64,000 nucleotides of DNA from Thermoflavimicrobium dichotomicum (lineage in GTDB: Bacteria > Bacillota > Bacilli > Thermoactinomycetales > Thermoactinomycetaceae), in the NCBI RefSeq assembly GCF_900114055.1, contig NZ_FORR01000005.1, positions 1 to 64,000 of the forward strand. The letters are read 5' to 3'. Made by a program: the position numbers and the translations under genes. Below the pieces are notes generated by a model. The model saw only the letters and a list, made by a program, of their open reading frames with translations, had not been told where the DNA came from and made no database searches. Below are positions 8,766-18,121 of this stretch, piece by piece. Position 1 is the stretch's first letter. Every line of letters starts with the position of its first letter.

Positions 8766-10472
8766 ATGTTTATGTTTGGAAAAACGGCTGGTGAAACGCT
8801 GGTAGATCTGCTTGTTGAATGGGGAGTGGATCATGTTTATGGTATGCCGGGAGATTCGATTAACTCCATCATAGAAGCATTACGGAAAGCTCAAGATAAA
8901 ATCAAGTTTATCCAAGTACGGCATGAAGAAACAGGAGCTTTGGCCGCGGCCTCCTATGCCAAATTAACAGGAAAGTTAGGAGTATGTTTGGCGATTGCCG
9001 GACCGGGTGCTATTCATTTGCTCAACGGTTTATATGATGCCAAACTGGACCATGCTCCTGTACTGGCGATTACTGGGCAAGTCGAATCTGATTTATTGGG
9101 ACTGGATTACTTTCAGGAAGTGCAGCTGGAGCGGCTGTTTGATGATGTAGCCGTATATAATCAACGGATCATGTCAGCAGAACAACTTCCTGCTGTAGTT
9201 AACCAGGCGATCCGAGTCGCTTATGCGAAAAAGGGGGTCTCGGTTCTAACCATTCCTGACGACATTCCCAAATTTGAAGTGAAAGCAGAAGCGAGAAAAA
9301 CCAGTTCCATCTTTGTAGAACCGGAAATTTCCCCTTCATCTACCTATTTAAATCAGGCCAAAGCGATCCTGGACAAAGCCAGAAGCCCAGTCATTTTAGC
9401 GGGAAAAGGGGCCAAGCATGCACGAGAGTCATTACTTGCTTTTGCTGAGCATATGGCAGCGCCGATCGTTCTGACATTACCAGGCAAGGGCGTAGTGCCC
9501 GATGAACATCCCTATTGTTTGGGCGGTTTGGGGTTGATTGGAACAAAACCTTCCTATGATGCGATGAAGAAGGCAGATACCTTGATTATGGTCGGGACGT
9601 CATTTCCTTTTACAGGTTTCTTGCCGGAATCGGCCAAAACGATCCAGATTGACACCGATCCTGCCCAGATTGGAAAAAGGTATCCGATTGATGTAGGGAT
9701 TGCTGGCGATGCGAAAACGACATTGGATTGGCTGGTACAGCATGTTCAAAAACAAACGGATGTTTCATTTTTAGAGGAACTTCAACAGGAACGAGAAGCC
9801 TGGTGGACGAAAATGGAAAAAGAAGAACAAGATGAGTCTTTGCCCATAAAACCACCCCATGTGATTCAGGCATTGCAAAAAGTCGCCCAGGATGATGCCG
9901 TTCTGTCCGTGGATGTCGGTAATGTGACAGTTTGGATGGCTCGTCATTTTCGCATGACCCATCAACCGTTCATTATCTCAAGTTGGTTAGCCACTTTAGG
10001 TTGTGGTCTTCCAGGGGCGATAGCTGGAAAAATCGCTTATCCAAAGCGGCAGGTATTTGCCATTTGCGGAGATGGCGGTTTCGCCATGACGATGGCTGAT
10101 TTTGTCACAGCTGTGAAATATGATTTACCCATCATTGTCATAGTGCTAAACAACCAGAAGATTGCAATGATCAAGTTTGAACAGGAAGTGATGGGAAACC
10201 TGGAGTATGGAACGGATTTGACCAATCCCAACTTTGCAAAGTTTGCAGAAGCAAGCGGAGGGATTGGATATCGTGTTGAAAAGCCTGAGGAATTGATGCC
10301 GGCATTTGAACAAGCCATACGGCAAACAAAGCCGTGTATTATTGATGTTGTAGTAGATGCGAATGTAGCACCCATGCCGGCACATATTACATGGGGACAA
10401 ATGGCGGGTTATGCGAAGCATATGATGAAAGAGCTGATTGAAGAAGGAAAGATCGAATGGCCTTTTCAATAA
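8766..10472 (+). CDS. Thiamine-diphosphate enzyme, pyruvate oxidase/YdaP-type
   Basis: 568-aa ThDP-dependent enzyme of the acetolactate synthase/pyruvate oxidase superfamily. The three domains are the N-terminal PYR domain with VYGMPGDSIN and catalytic Glu in RHEETGALAAA (about residues 50-60), a central FAD/nucleotide-binding domain with GTSFPFTGFLP and the IQIDTDPAQIGKR strand, and the C-terminal PP domain with the GDGGFAMTMADF and NNQKIAMIK metal/ThDP motif. Closest by eye to B. subtilis YdaP, a pyruvate oxidase-like protein, rather than biosynthetic IlvB: no small subunit or ilv genes are near. AAAGGAGA precedes the ATG. It probably oxidatively decarboxylates pyruvate. Confidence 0.85.
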   Translation: MFMFGKTAGETLVDLLVEWGVDHVYGMPGDSINSIIEALRKAQDKIKFIQVRHEETGALAAASYAKLTGKLGVCLAIAGPGAIHLLNGLYDAKLDHAPVLAITGQVESDLLGLDYFQEVQLERLFDDVAVYNQRIMSAEQLPAVVNQAIRVAYAKKGVSVLTIPDDIPKFEVKAEARKTSSIFVEPEISPSSTYLNQAKAILDKARSPVILAGKGAKHARESLLAFAEHMAAPIVLTLPGKGVVPDEHPYCLGGLGLIGTKPSYDAMKKADTLIMVGTSFPFTGFLPESAKTIQIDTDPAQIGKRYPIDVGIAGDAKTTLDWLVQHVQKQTDVSFLEELQQEREAWWTKMEKEEQDESLPIKPPHVIQALQKVAQDDAVLSVDVGNVTVWMARHFRMTHQPFIISSWLATLGCGLPGAIAGKIAYPKRQVFAICGDGGFAMTMADFVTAVKYDLPIIVIVLNNQKIAMIKFEQEVMGNLEYGTDLTNPNFAKFAEASGGIGYRVEKPEELMPAFEQAIRQTKPCIIDVVVDANVAPMPAHITWGQMAGYAKHMMKELIEEGKIEWPFQ

Positions 10473-10478
10473 AGATCT

Positions 10479-10520
10479 GGTTTGTTGACCAGGTTTTCGT
10501 TATATGTTTGTCAACAGACC
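10479..10520. repeat. Degenerate short copy of the palindromic repeat
   Basis: GTTGACCAGGTTTTCGTTATATG ends in TTTGTCAAC: the outer arms TGTTGAC/GTCAACA pair and the interior matches the GGTTTTC and TTATATG parts of the complete copies, with a central deletion. It may also act as terminator stem for the preceding gene. Confidence 0.55.
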
Positions 10521-10521
10521 C

Positions 10522-10636
10522 TCAACACTATCAGAGAGATAAAAATGGTGTTAAAAGCGTAGGGATGGGTTCCTTACCCAGTGACTGTGATGGTACATAA
10601 GTCGTCACGCTGGAAGGAACACAGCACCGAAGCATG
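10522..10636 (+). ncRNA. Conserved structured element, copy A (unknown class)
   Basis: Shares with 47110-47193 the order CAACAC.ATCAGAG, GATGGGTTCCTT, then GTGACTGTGATGGTACA.AAGTCGTCAC split by one variable base, then GGAAG.AA and CCGAAGC. The inner GTGAC/GTCAC hairpin and the flanking TTCCTT/AAGGAA arm are paired in this copy. Copy A carries about 25 extra bases that form their own AACAC/GTGTT hairpin. A terminator-like hairpin follows at once. Either a small RNA, a leader element for the following gene, or a mobile repeat. I cannot match it to a riboswitch I know. Confidence 0.5.
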
Positions 10637-10638
10637 GG

Positions 10639-10714
10639 ATGGACGTCAAGTCCATTTCTTTTCTTTATTAACCTGACCTGACATCATTGGTTATGATGGT
10701 TAGGTATTTTTTTC
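10639..10714 (+). terminator. Two consecutive terminator-like hairpins
   Basis: First hairpin ATGGAC-GTCAA-GTCCAT followed by TTTCTTTTCTTT; second hairpin with ATCAT/ATGAT core and CCT/AGG base followed by TATTTTTTTC. Together they would end transcription from the ThDP gene or the structured element. Confidence 0.6.
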
Positions 10715-10907
10715 GGAAAATAATATGGAATATTTATAGTATTTTTTTAAATTGAAATAGACTACAATCGGTGATTTGTATAGAATGAATTTAACTGCAA
10801 TATTATTGGGTGGAGGGCTTGAATTGCTCGGGAAAATAATTGAAATAGTATTGGGGATCTTTGGATTCTTCAGTTTGTCTTCAACTATGTTTGATAAAGG
10901 ATGTCTG

Positions 10908-11483
10908 ATGAAAACATCGAAGGCTGATCGCTTGAAAGAGCTAATGAAATTATCCCATTTGGTTCATGAATGGTTTATGGCTATAAAGAACGATTTTTTA
11001 TACAGTATGAAGCGACCAAAGAGAAATGCTGATTACTTCTTCCGTTGTTATAGACAGTTGGTTGTTATGAGCTTGCTTTTAAACCCGGAAGAGTTGATTT
11101 TCCTGGAAAAAAATCTGGTGCAAATGAAAGAATTGGCTCATTCATTCTATCAATTCGACCAAGAAATAAAAGGAATGATGCTAGAAAAGATAAAAGAAAG
11201 AAGCAAGGAGGAACTGTTAAGGGAGTTGAATGTCCAATCGAAATCATCCCTCAATGATAAGTGGTGTACACAGAAGCGAGAACAACATAGAAAACTGGAG
11301 GAAAGGAGGTTGCAATATCTGGCAGAACAGATGGGTTCTGAGCCAAATCGCTGGTTTCAGTTTTTAATATCACAAAAGGATCTAATCATGGATGAGTGGA
11401 CACAGAAAAAGGTTATTCCTTTTATCCAATGTTATGAATCGATTATGCAGCAAATTCAACATCTGATGGATCAAGAGAGATGA
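10908..11483 (+). CDS. Hypothetical protein, about 191 aa
   Basis: Not recognised. The product is almost entirely helical, basic/acidic mixed, with likely coiled-coil stretches near residues 100-150 and Trp/Phe-rich helices; no signal peptide. I chose the ATG after AAAGGATGTCTG because it has a ribosome-site-like AAAGGA; the open frame extends 44 codons further upstream to a TTG at 10776 and would then add two hydrophobic N-terminal segments, giving a membrane-anchored version of about 235 aa. It follows the structured element and terminators, so it has its own promoter. Confidence 0.6.
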   Translation: MKTSKADRLKELMKLSHLVHEWFMAIKNDFLYSMKRPKRNADYFFRCYRQLVVMSLLLNPEELIFLEKNLVQMKELAHSFYQFDQEIKGMMLEKIKERSKEELLRELNVQSKSSLNDKWCTQKREQHRKLEERRLQYLAEQMGSEPNRWFQFLISQKDLIMDEWTQKKVIPFIQCYESIMQQIQHLMDQER

Positions 11484-11526
11484 TTGAAGAAAGAAAAGTG
11501 CATATTGTTGTTGTTTTTTTTTAAAA

Positions 11527-11566
11527 TGCATTGCATAAATATTAATATATATGTATAATAATACAC
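11527..11566. promoter_or_regulatory. Putative AhrC/ArgR box upstream of argC
   Basis: An AT-rich stretch with TGCATAAATATTAATA and ATGTATAATAATACA resembles tandem ARG boxes (CATGAATAAAAAT-like core) and lies 37-76 bases before the argC start. The match is looser than the one upstream of argG. Confidence 0.4.
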
Positions 11567-11602
11567 AACTTCTTCCTCGTACCACTGAAAGGAGTGTTTG
11601 TT

Positions 11603-12631
11603 GTGAAGGCGGCCATTATAGGTGCTACCGGTTATGGTGGAGCAGAACTGATTCGTTTGATTCAACACCATCCCTATTTGGAGCTTGGGACATTGGTTTC
11701 CACTTCGCAAACCGGGCCGGTAGCCAGAGTGTATCCTCATTTGTCCCATATCGATCGCTCGTTCGAAGGGTTACATGTCGATGAATTATGTGCAAACAAT
11801 GACTTGATCTTTCTTGCAACGCCACCTGGTGTCAGTAGTGAATGGACGCCTTTACTCGCTGAACGGGGAAAAATCGTGATCGACCTTTCTGGAGACTTTC
11901 GTCTGGATCGACCAGAAGTCTATCAAGCATGGTACGGAAAACAACCTGCGCCGGCAAACTGGTTGCGGCGAGCCGTCTATGGATTGAGTGAATGGTTTGG
12001 AGAAGAAGTCAAGGAGGCACAGATTATCTCCAATCCAGGATGTTATCCTACAGCGACGTTACTGGCTCTTTTGCCTCTGCTCCAGGCAAAAGCGATTGAT
12101 CCCTCTACCATCATTATCGATGCAAAATCGGGAGTCAGCGGAGCAGGACGTGGGTTGAAACAGGCCATGCTTTTTGGTGAAGTAAATGAAAACTTACGCC
12201 CATATAAAGTGGATGGGCATCAACATATACCGGAAATTGAGCGTTTTGCCAGCTTCGTGGCAGGACAGGAGATTCGTGTCAATTTTGTTCCCCATCTGGT
12301 TCCCATGAATCGTGGGATTTTGGTGACGATTTATGCAAAACGGATGAATAATTATTCGATCGATGACTTGAGTGAAATCTACCAAAATCACTACCAGAAA
12401 GCTTCGTTCATTCGGCTACGTCAGCAAGAGTGGCCAGAAACCAAACAGGTGCAAGGAAGTAATTACTGTGATATTGCCTGGCACATTGATGAGCGTACCC
12501 ATCAAGTGATTGTTTTATCTGCCATCGACAATTTAATGAAAGGGGCTGCTGGGCAAGCCATCCAGAATGCCAATTTACGTCTGGGATGGCCAGAAGAGAG
12601 CGGCTTAACTTTTTCACCTTTATTTCCGTAA
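11603..12631 (+). CDS. argC: N-acetyl-gamma-glutamyl-phosphate reductase
   Basis: 342-aa enzyme reducing N-acetylglutamyl phosphate to the semialdehyde with NADPH, third step of arginine synthesis. The N-terminal Rossmann motif AAIIGATGYGGAELIRL and the catalytic Cys in SNPGCYPTA (about residue 147) are intact, followed by the AKSGVSGAGR dimerisation/active-site segment. GTG start: the AAAGGAG site lies 8 bases upstream, while the GTG three codons earlier overlaps that site. First gene of the argCJBDF run. Confidence 0.97.
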   Translation: MKAAIIGATGYGGAELIRLIQHHPYLELGTLVSTSQTGPVARVYPHLSHIDRSFEGLHVDELCANNDLIFLATPPGVSSEWTPLLAERGKIVIDLSGDFRLDRPEVYQAWYGKQPAPANWLRRAVYGLSEWFGEEVKEAQIISNPGCYPTATLLALLPLLQAKAIDPSTIIIDAKSGVSGAGRGLKQAMLFGEVNENLRPYKVDGHQHIPEIERFASFVAGQEIRVNFVPHLVPMNRGILVTIYAKRMNNYSIDDLSEIYQNHYQKASFIRLRQQEWPETKQVQGSNYCDIAWHIDERTHQVIVLSAIDNLMKGAAGQAIQNANLRLGWPEESGLTFSPLFP

Positions 12632-12646
12632 AAAGGGGAGAGAGAG

Positions 12647-13861
12647 ATGCAGGCATTTGAGATTGCAAGTCAACCGAGCATTACTTCACCGCAAGGTTTT
12701 CGTTCGATCGGAATTCATGCAGGACTGAAAAGGAGAAAATTGGATTTAGGGGCTATTATTTGTGATGTACCTGCAAACGCAGCAGCGGTTTATACAAAAA
12801 ATGCATTTCAAGCAGCGCCCGTGAAAGTAACGAAAGAAAGCATTCAAACGGACAGGAAGCTTCAAGCGGTTGTTGTAAATAGCGGGCAAGCAAATGCAGG
12901 AACAGGGAAGCGCGGTTACCAGGATGCATTGGCAACCAGACAACGAATGGCGGAGCTGTTGGGGATCCCGGATCACTTTGTAGCGGTTGCATCTACCGGC
13001 GTGATTGGAGAGTATCTGCAGATGGATAAGTTATTGGCTGGCTTGGAGCAAATCGTGGAAAAAGCGAGCCATGATCCAGAAGATACCTTTGCTGAAGCCA
13101 TTTTAACGACCGATACTTTTCCCAAAAAGGTAGAAGTGCATGTACAGGTGAATGGCCAAACGGTCAAAATTGCAGGAGTGGCCAAAGGTTCAGGAATGAT
13201 TCATCCCAATATGGCGACCATGCTCGGATTTATTACGACAGATGCGGTGATTGATTCCAAGGAGCTTGAGAGTTTGTTAAAAACAACGGTAAATGAAACT
13301 TTTAATATGATTTCAGTGGATGGCGATTGCAGTACCAATGATATGGTCATTGTCATGGCCAGCGGATTAGCTGGAAATCAGGCATTAACCCCAATTCACC
13401 CTGACTGGAGCCATTTTCAGGCCGCTTTCCATTATGTTTGTCAGGAATTGGCCAAACAAATTGCCAAAGACGGCGAAGGAGCTACTCGGCTGATTGAGGT
13501 TCAAGTAGAAGGGGCGCCAAGGAAAGAGCTTGCCCAACAAATAGCGCGTGCGATTGTTTCGTCCAATTTGGTCAAGGCAGCTATTTTTGGTGCAGATCCC
13601 AACTGGGGACGTATTCTTTGCGCCGCTGGTTACAGTGCTCCTGAGCTGGATCCGGAACATACCGATATTTCGATCAGCTCCGTTTTGGTAGCCAAACAGG
13701 GAATGCCTGTCCCCTTTGATGAGGAAAAAGTGACCGAACTCTTACGCAATGAGACAGTGGTCATCCAGGTGAATTTCCACCAGGGGGACTGTCGTGCGAC
13801 AGCTTGGGGATGTGATTTGACATACGATTATGTGAAAATTAATGGAAGTTATCGCAGTTAA
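12647..13861 (+). CDS. argJ: Bifunctional ornithine acetyltransferase/N-acetylglutamate synthase
   Basis: 404-aa precursor that cleaves itself between Ala and Thr in HPNMATMLGF (about residue 190), giving alpha and beta chains with Thr as nucleophile. It transfers acetyl from N-acetylornithine to glutamate and so recycles the acetyl group. The motifs KGSGMIHPNMATML and GDCSTNDM and the C-terminal CDLTYDYVKINGSY ending are complete. It sits 15 bases behind argC. Presence of ArgJ explains the absence of argA/argE here; whether it also uses acetyl-CoA cannot be read from sequence. Confidence 0.96.
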   Translation: MQAFEIASQPSITSPQGFRSIGIHAGLKRRKLDLGAIICDVPANAAAVYTKNAFQAAPVKVTKESIQTDRKLQAVVVNSGQANAGTGKRGYQDALATRQRMAELLGIPDHFVAVASTGVIGEYLQMDKLLAGLEQIVEKASHDPEDTFAEAILTTDTFPKKVEVHVQVNGQTVKIAGVAKGSGMIHPNMATMLGFITTDAVIDSKELESLLKTTVNETFNMISVDGDCSTNDMVIVMASGLAGNQALTPIHPDWSHFQAAFHYVCQELAKQIAKDGEGATRLIEVQVEGAPRKELAQQIARAIVSSNLVKAAIFGADPNWGRILCAAGYSAPELDPEHTDISISSVLVAKQGMPVPFDEEKVTELLRNETVVIQVNFHQGDCRATAWGCDLTYDYVKINGSYRS

Positions 13862-13877
13862 TGAGTAGGTGATTCCA

Positions 13878-14663
13878 TTGCAAATTGTAATCAAAATAGG
13901 TGGAAGTGTATTGGAACATTTGCACTCTGCTTTCTTTCAGGAATGTTTGCAATTAAAGGAAAAAGGCTTGACTCCGGTAATCGTGCATGGCGGAGGACCG
14001 GTGATCAGTCAGTGGATGGATCAGCTTGGTTTTCAACCGCAATTTGTCGATGGCTTGCGTGTAACAGATGAACAGACTCTAACCATTGTGGAAATGGTAT
14101 TGGCTGGATCGGTTAATAAACATTTGGTTACGAAGTTTCGGCAAGCCGGGGCAAAAGCAATCGGGATGACCGGGATTGATTTGGGATTGATTCAAGTAGA
14201 ACCATTAAACCATTCACTCGGTTTTGTTGGAAGAGTGACTCATGTGAATAAAGAAGTGATTCAGTTGATCCTGGATCAAGGATGGATTCCTGTCATTGCT
14301 TCACTGGGTGTGGATCATGAAGGACAGCATTATAACGTGAATGCCGATGATGTGGCCTCGGCCATTGCTGATGCCCTGAAAGCAAAGAAATTGATTTCAG
14401 TCAGCAATGTAGATGGGATCCAGATAAATGATCAGCCGCTGAAACAGGCGACAGCTGATGAGATCGAAGCATATATCCGTACCGGTGAAATTACAGGAGG
14501 AATGATTCCCAAAGTGCGTTCTGGACTTCGTTCTTTAACAGGCAGTGTGCAGGAAGTTGTGATTGTTAATGGACAACAGCCCGGTTGTTTAACCGATGAC
14601 TCGCATGGAACACGTTTGATCAAAGGAGAAGTGAAGAGTCATGTCTTTATTTCCCACCTATAG
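13878..14663 (+). CDS. argB: Acetylglutamate kinase
   Basis: About 261-aa amino-acid kinase that phosphorylates N-acetylglutamate, second step of the pathway. IVIKIGGSVLE at the N-terminus, VHGGGPVISQWM and the C-terminal NVDGIQIND / TGGMIPKV motifs that bind ATP are present. TTG is preferred as start (AGGTGA 5 bases upstream, protein then opens with the family's first strand); a GTG three codons before is possible. It lacks an N-terminal arginine-binding helix, so it is of the short type. Its 3' end overlaps argD by 23 bases. Confidence 0.95.
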   Translation: MQIVIKIGGSVLEHLHSAFFQECLQLKEKGLTPVIVHGGGPVISQWMDQLGFQPQFVDGLRVTDEQTLTIVEMVLAGSVNKHLVTKFRQAGAKAIGMTGIDLGLIQVEPLNHSLGFVGRVTHVNKEVIQLILDQGWIPVIASLGVDHEGQHYNVNADDVASAIADALKAKKLISVSNVDGIQINDQPLKQATADEIEAYIRTGEITGGMIPKVRSGLRSLTGSVQEVVIVNGQQPGCLTDDSHGTRLIKGEVKSHVFISHL

Positions 14664-15819
14664 TCGTTATGAGATTACGCCCGTCAAAGGGGAAGGCGCG
14701 TATCTTTATGATGTGAATGGAAAAAGATATCTCGATTTTGCCAGTGGCATTGGTGTGACCAATCTCGGACACTGTCATCCTCGAGTGACTCAAAAGGTAG
14801 AAAAACAGCTCCAAAACTTGTGGCATGTGTCAAATCTGTTTCCGATCCAAATCCAGGAGGAAGTTGCAAAGCAATTATGTGAGCTGAGCCAGATGGGAGC
14901 GGTGTTCTTTTGCAACAGCGGAGCAGAAGCGAATGAAGCGGCGTTTAAACTTGCCCGGAAATGGGGAAGTGAAGCGCGATTAATCAAAGAACCCAAAATT
15001 ATCACTTTCGAGAGCTCTTTTCATGGACGGACTTTGGCGACATTGACTGCAACAGGGCAGAATAAGGTAAAAACAGGATTTGCTCCTTACCCTGAAGGGT
15101 TTATCACCATTCCATTTCAGGATTTCGAACGACTCAAAAGAATTACTGGAAGTCAGGTAGTAGCTGTATGTTTGGAGCTGGTACAGGGAGAAGGTGGCGT
15201 TCGTCCCTGTGATCGAAGTTTCGTCCAGGAGCTGGCGGCATGGTGTAAAGAGAGAAATATTCTCCTGATGATCGATGAAGTACAAACCGGAATGGGGCGG
15301 ACAGGCGAATTGTTTGCTTTTCAGGCTTATGAGATCGAACCGGATATTTTTACACTGGCCAAAGGATTGGGAAACGGAATGCCGGTTGGAGCGATGTTGG
15401 CCAAAGAAAAACTGAAACCGATCTTTGGTCCGGGAAGTCATGGCAGTACTTTTGGGGGAAATCCATTGGCAATGGCGGCTGCCCAAGCGGTTTTGGAAGA
15501 GATGAGCCAGCCACTCTTTTTACAAAAAGTAAAAGAAAAAGGACAATATTTTCTCCAGGCATTACATGAAGCATGTGGTCAGAAGGATGGCGTGAAAGAG
15601 ATTCGAGGTTTGGGTTTAATGGTGGGCATCGAAATGGATCATCCAGTGGCTCCTGTTATCAAAGAATTACTGGAGCAAGGGTTAATTGCAATTTCGGCAG
15701 GGGAAAAAGTCATTCGCTTTTTGCCTCCACTGGTTGTTACGATGGAACAAATCGATGAAGCGGTAGAAATCATTCAGCAAGTACTGGGCAAAAAGAAACA
15801 GCATGTACTGATTTCATAA
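14641..15819 (+). CDS. argD: Acetylornithine aminotransferase
   Basis: 392-aa class-III PLP aminotransferase making N2-acetylornithine from the semialdehyde with glutamate as donor. FCNSGAEANEAAFKLARKW, the IDEVQTGMGRTG motif and the PLP Lys in LAKGLGNGMPVGAM (about residue 240) are visible. Overlaps the end of argB, indicating translational coupling. Confidence 0.96.
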   Translation: MSLFPTYSRYEITPVKGEGAYLYDVNGKRYLDFASGIGVTNLGHCHPRVTQKVEKQLQNLWHVSNLFPIQIQEEVAKQLCELSQMGAVFFCNSGAEANEAAFKLARKWGSEARLIKEPKIITFESSFHGRTLATLTATGQNKVKTGFAPYPEGFITIPFQDFERLKRITGSQVVAVCLELVQGEGGVRPCDRSFVQELAAWCKERNILLMIDEVQTGMGRTGELFAFQAYEIEPDIFTLAKGLGNGMPVGAMLAKEKLKPIFGPGSHGSTFGGNPLAMAAAQAVLEEMSQPLFLQKVKEKGQYFLQALHEACGQKDGVKEIRGLGLMVGIEMDHPVAPVIKELLEQGLIAISAGEKVIRFLPPLVVTMEQIDEAVEIIQQVLGKKKQHVLIS

Positions 15820-15836
15820 GAGGATGGTGAACTGAT

Positions 15837-16796
15837 ATGGCTGTATATTCCTTGGATTCAGTATTGCAAGGGCTGAAAGGAAAGGATTGTTTAACATTAA
15901 CCGATTATACACCAGAGGAAATCCAGGCGCTGATCAAATTGGCAGTCAAGCTCAAACAAGAGCAAAAGGCAGGAGTAAAAAACACAGCGTTACAAGGAAA
16001 AGTGTTGGCGATGATGTTTGACAAGCCATCGACTCGGACCCGTGTTTCCTTTGCGGTAGGAATGGCTCAACTTGGCGGACAGTTTTTGGAGTTATCATCC
16101 AAAGAGATGCAATATGGAAGAGGAGAATCGTTAGAGGATACCGCTCGAACCTTGTCAGGATATGTAGATGCAATTATGATTCGGACTTTTAGCCAGCAGA
16201 TGGTGGAAGAACTGGCCAAACATGCAACTGTTCCGGTGATCAACGGTTTAACCGATCTGTATCATCCCTGTCAGGCATTGGCTGATCTGTTAACATTAAT
16301 GGAAGAAAAAGGGGATCTGTCCCGGGTGAAGTTGGCTTATGTTGGCGATGGAAATAATGTTCTTCACTCCCTGATGCATGGAGCAGCTGCTGTCGGAATG
16401 ACATTGACGATTGCCACACCCAAAGGATATGAACCATTACCGAAAGTATGGGATGAAATAGAGAAGGTAGCAAAACAGACAGGAGCACAAATTCAGTTTT
16501 ACTATGATCCGATGGAAGCTGTAAAAGAAGCAGATGCGATTTATACAGATGTGTGGGCGAGCATGGGACAGGAAGAGGAAAAGGAGAAACGGAAAAAAGA
16601 TTTTGCTGAGTACCAGGTCAATGAAACACTGATGAAACAAGCCAAGGCGGATGCCATTTTCATGCATTGTTTACCAGCGTATCGGGGTCTGGAGGTAACG
16701 GCTGAAGTGATTGATGGGCCGCAGTCGGTTGTTTTTCAGCAAGCTGAGAATCGTCTACATGCCCAGAAAGCTTTGCTGTTATCTTTGTTAGGATAG
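15837..16796 (+). CDS. argF: Ornithine carbamoyltransferase
   Basis: 319-aa anabolic OTCase producing citrulline from ornithine and carbamoyl phosphate. STRTRVSF binds carbamoyl phosphate (about residue 61), HPCQALADLL is the second phosphate-binding motif, and MHCLPAYRG near residue 280 is the ornithine-binding HCLP motif. No carAB genes are adjacent, so carbamoyl phosphate comes from elsewhere. Last gene of the argCJBDF unit. Confidence 0.95.
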   Translation: MAVYSLDSVLQGLKGKDCLTLTDYTPEEIQALIKLAVKLKQEQKAGVKNTALQGKVLAMMFDKPSTRTRVSFAVGMAQLGGQFLELSSKEMQYGRGESLEDTARTLSGYVDAIMIRTFSQQMVEELAKHATVPVINGLTDLYHPCQALADLLTLMEEKGDLSRVKLAYVGDGNNVLHSLMHGAAAVGMTLTIATPKGYEPLPKVWDEIEKVAKQTGAQIQFYYDPMEAVKEADAIYTDVWASMGQEEEKEKRKKDFAEYQVNETLMKQAKADAIFMHCLPAYRGLEVTAEVIDGPQSVVFQQAENRLHAQKALLLSLLG

Positions 16797-16817
16797 GTGT
16801 AGATTTTTTTTGTTTCT

Positions 16818-16855
16818 TTTGGTATATTTATTCATGTTGTTGTATATTTATTTAA
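16818..16855. promoter_or_regulatory. Tandem ARG boxes upstream of argG
   Basis: On the minus strand CATGAATAAATATACC closely matches the AhrC/ArgR consensus (CATGAATAAAAAT-like), and a second related box ATTAAATAAATATAC lies 21 bases away, two helical turns. This supports arginine-dependent control of argGH independent of the argC promoter. No ahrC gene is in the window. Confidence 0.65.
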
Positions 16856-16876
16856 TTCGTTAGGAGGATGAATAGG

Positions 16877-18121
16877 ATGGCGAAACAGAAATTGGTATTG
16901 GCCTATTCGGGCGGTTTAGATACATCAGTCGCAATTAAATGGTTAAGTGAGAAGTATGGCTATGATGTGATTGCACTGGCTTTGGATGTAGGAGAAGGAA
17001 AAGATTTGGAATTTGTAAAGCAAAAAGCTCTGCAAGTGGGGGCAGTAAAATCTGTCGTCATGGATGCCAAAGAATGGTTTGCTCAGGAGTTTCTTGCCCC
17101 TGCATTAAAAGCAAATGCGATGTATGAAGGAAAATATCCGCTCGTCTCAGCGTTATCACGTCCATTGATTTCACAAGCATTGGTCAAAGTGGCACAAGAA
17201 GAGGGCGCTGTTGCAGTAGCGCATGGTTGTACAGGAAAAGGAAATGATCAGGTTCGTTTTGAAGTATCCGTAACTGCGCTGGCTCCTGATCTGAAAGTGG
17301 TAGCACCTGTCCGCGAATGGGCAATGTCTCGTGATGAAGAAATTGCCTATGCAAAGCAGCACAATATTCCGATCCCTGTTGATTTGGATAATCCTTACAG
17401 TATTGACCAAAATTTATGGGGTAGAAGCTGTGAATGCGGCGAGTTGGAAAATCCATGGGTCGCACCACCAGAAGGAGCTTATGAATGGACCAAACCTTTA
17501 GATCAAACACCTGATACCCCCACAGAAGTAGAGATTACGTTTGAAGAGGGGATTCCTACACATCTGAATGGTGAAAAGTTACCATTACATGAACTGATTA
17601 GCAAACTGAACAAAATCGCAGGTGAACATGGAATTGGAAGAATTGATCATGTGGAAAATCGTCTGGTTGGCATCAAATCGAGGGAAGTGTACGAGTGCCC
17701 AGCCGCGACGACTTTGATTACCGCTCATAGAGAATTGGAATATCTCACTCAAACACGTGATATTGCTCATTTTAAACCAATTGTGGAGCAACAGTGGGCA
17801 AAACTTGTTTATGAAGGGCTATGGTTTTCACCATTGAAAAAAGCGTTGGATGCATTTATTAATGAAACGCAAAAAATGGTGACAGGAAAAGTACGTATTT
17901 CACTCTTTAAAGGACATGCAACCGTGACGGGCAGACAATCGGCTTATTCGCTCTATGATGAGAGTCTGGCTACCTATACACCTGAAGATACCTTTGACCA
18001 TCAAGCTGCAGTTGGATTTATCAAACTGTGGGGACTGCCTACTTCCGTATATGCATCTGTTCATGCAGAAAAGGGGGAAAAACATGAAGCTGTGGGGGGG
18101 CCGGTTTACCAAACCAACTAA
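16877..18121 (+). CDS. argG: Argininosuccinate synthase
   Basis: 414-aa enzyme joining citrulline and aspartate with [19 protein letters not shown] is the N-type ATP pyrophosphatase loop; [13 protein letters not shown] and the [19 protein letters not shown] segment are family hallmarks. The second ATG is chosen (AGGAGG 9 bases upstream); the first ATG directly abuts the ribosome site. Followed with overlap by argH. Confidence 0.96.
   Translation: MAKQKLVLAYSGGLDTSVAIKWLSEKYGYDVIALALDVGEGKDLEFVKQKALQVGAVKSVVMDAKEWFAQEFLAPALKANAMYEGKYPLVSALSRPLISQALVKVAQEEGAVAVAHGCTGKGNDQVRFEVSVTALAPDLKVVAPVREWAMSRDEEIAYAKQHNIPIPVDLDNPYSIDQNLWGRSCECGELENPWVAPPEGAYEWTKPLDQTPDTPTEVEITFEEGIPTHLNGEKLPLHELISKLNKIAGEHGIGRIDHVENRLVGIKSREVYECPAATTLITAHRELEYLTQTRDIAHFKPIVEQQWAKLVYEGLWFSPLKKALDAFINETQKMVTGKVRISLFKGHATVTGRQSAYSLYDESLATYTPEDTFDHQAAVGFIKLWGLPTSVYASVHAEKGEKHEAVGGPVYQTN

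Noticed and set aside
10522-10636. Known riboswitch (c-di-GMP, ydaO, T-box, guanidine, ZTP)
   Set aside because: None of the conserved cores I know for these classes is present; the class is left open.
14641-14663. argB/argD overlap as a frameshift
   Set aside because: Both proteins have complete, correctly placed ends, so this is ordinary gene overlap with translational coupling.
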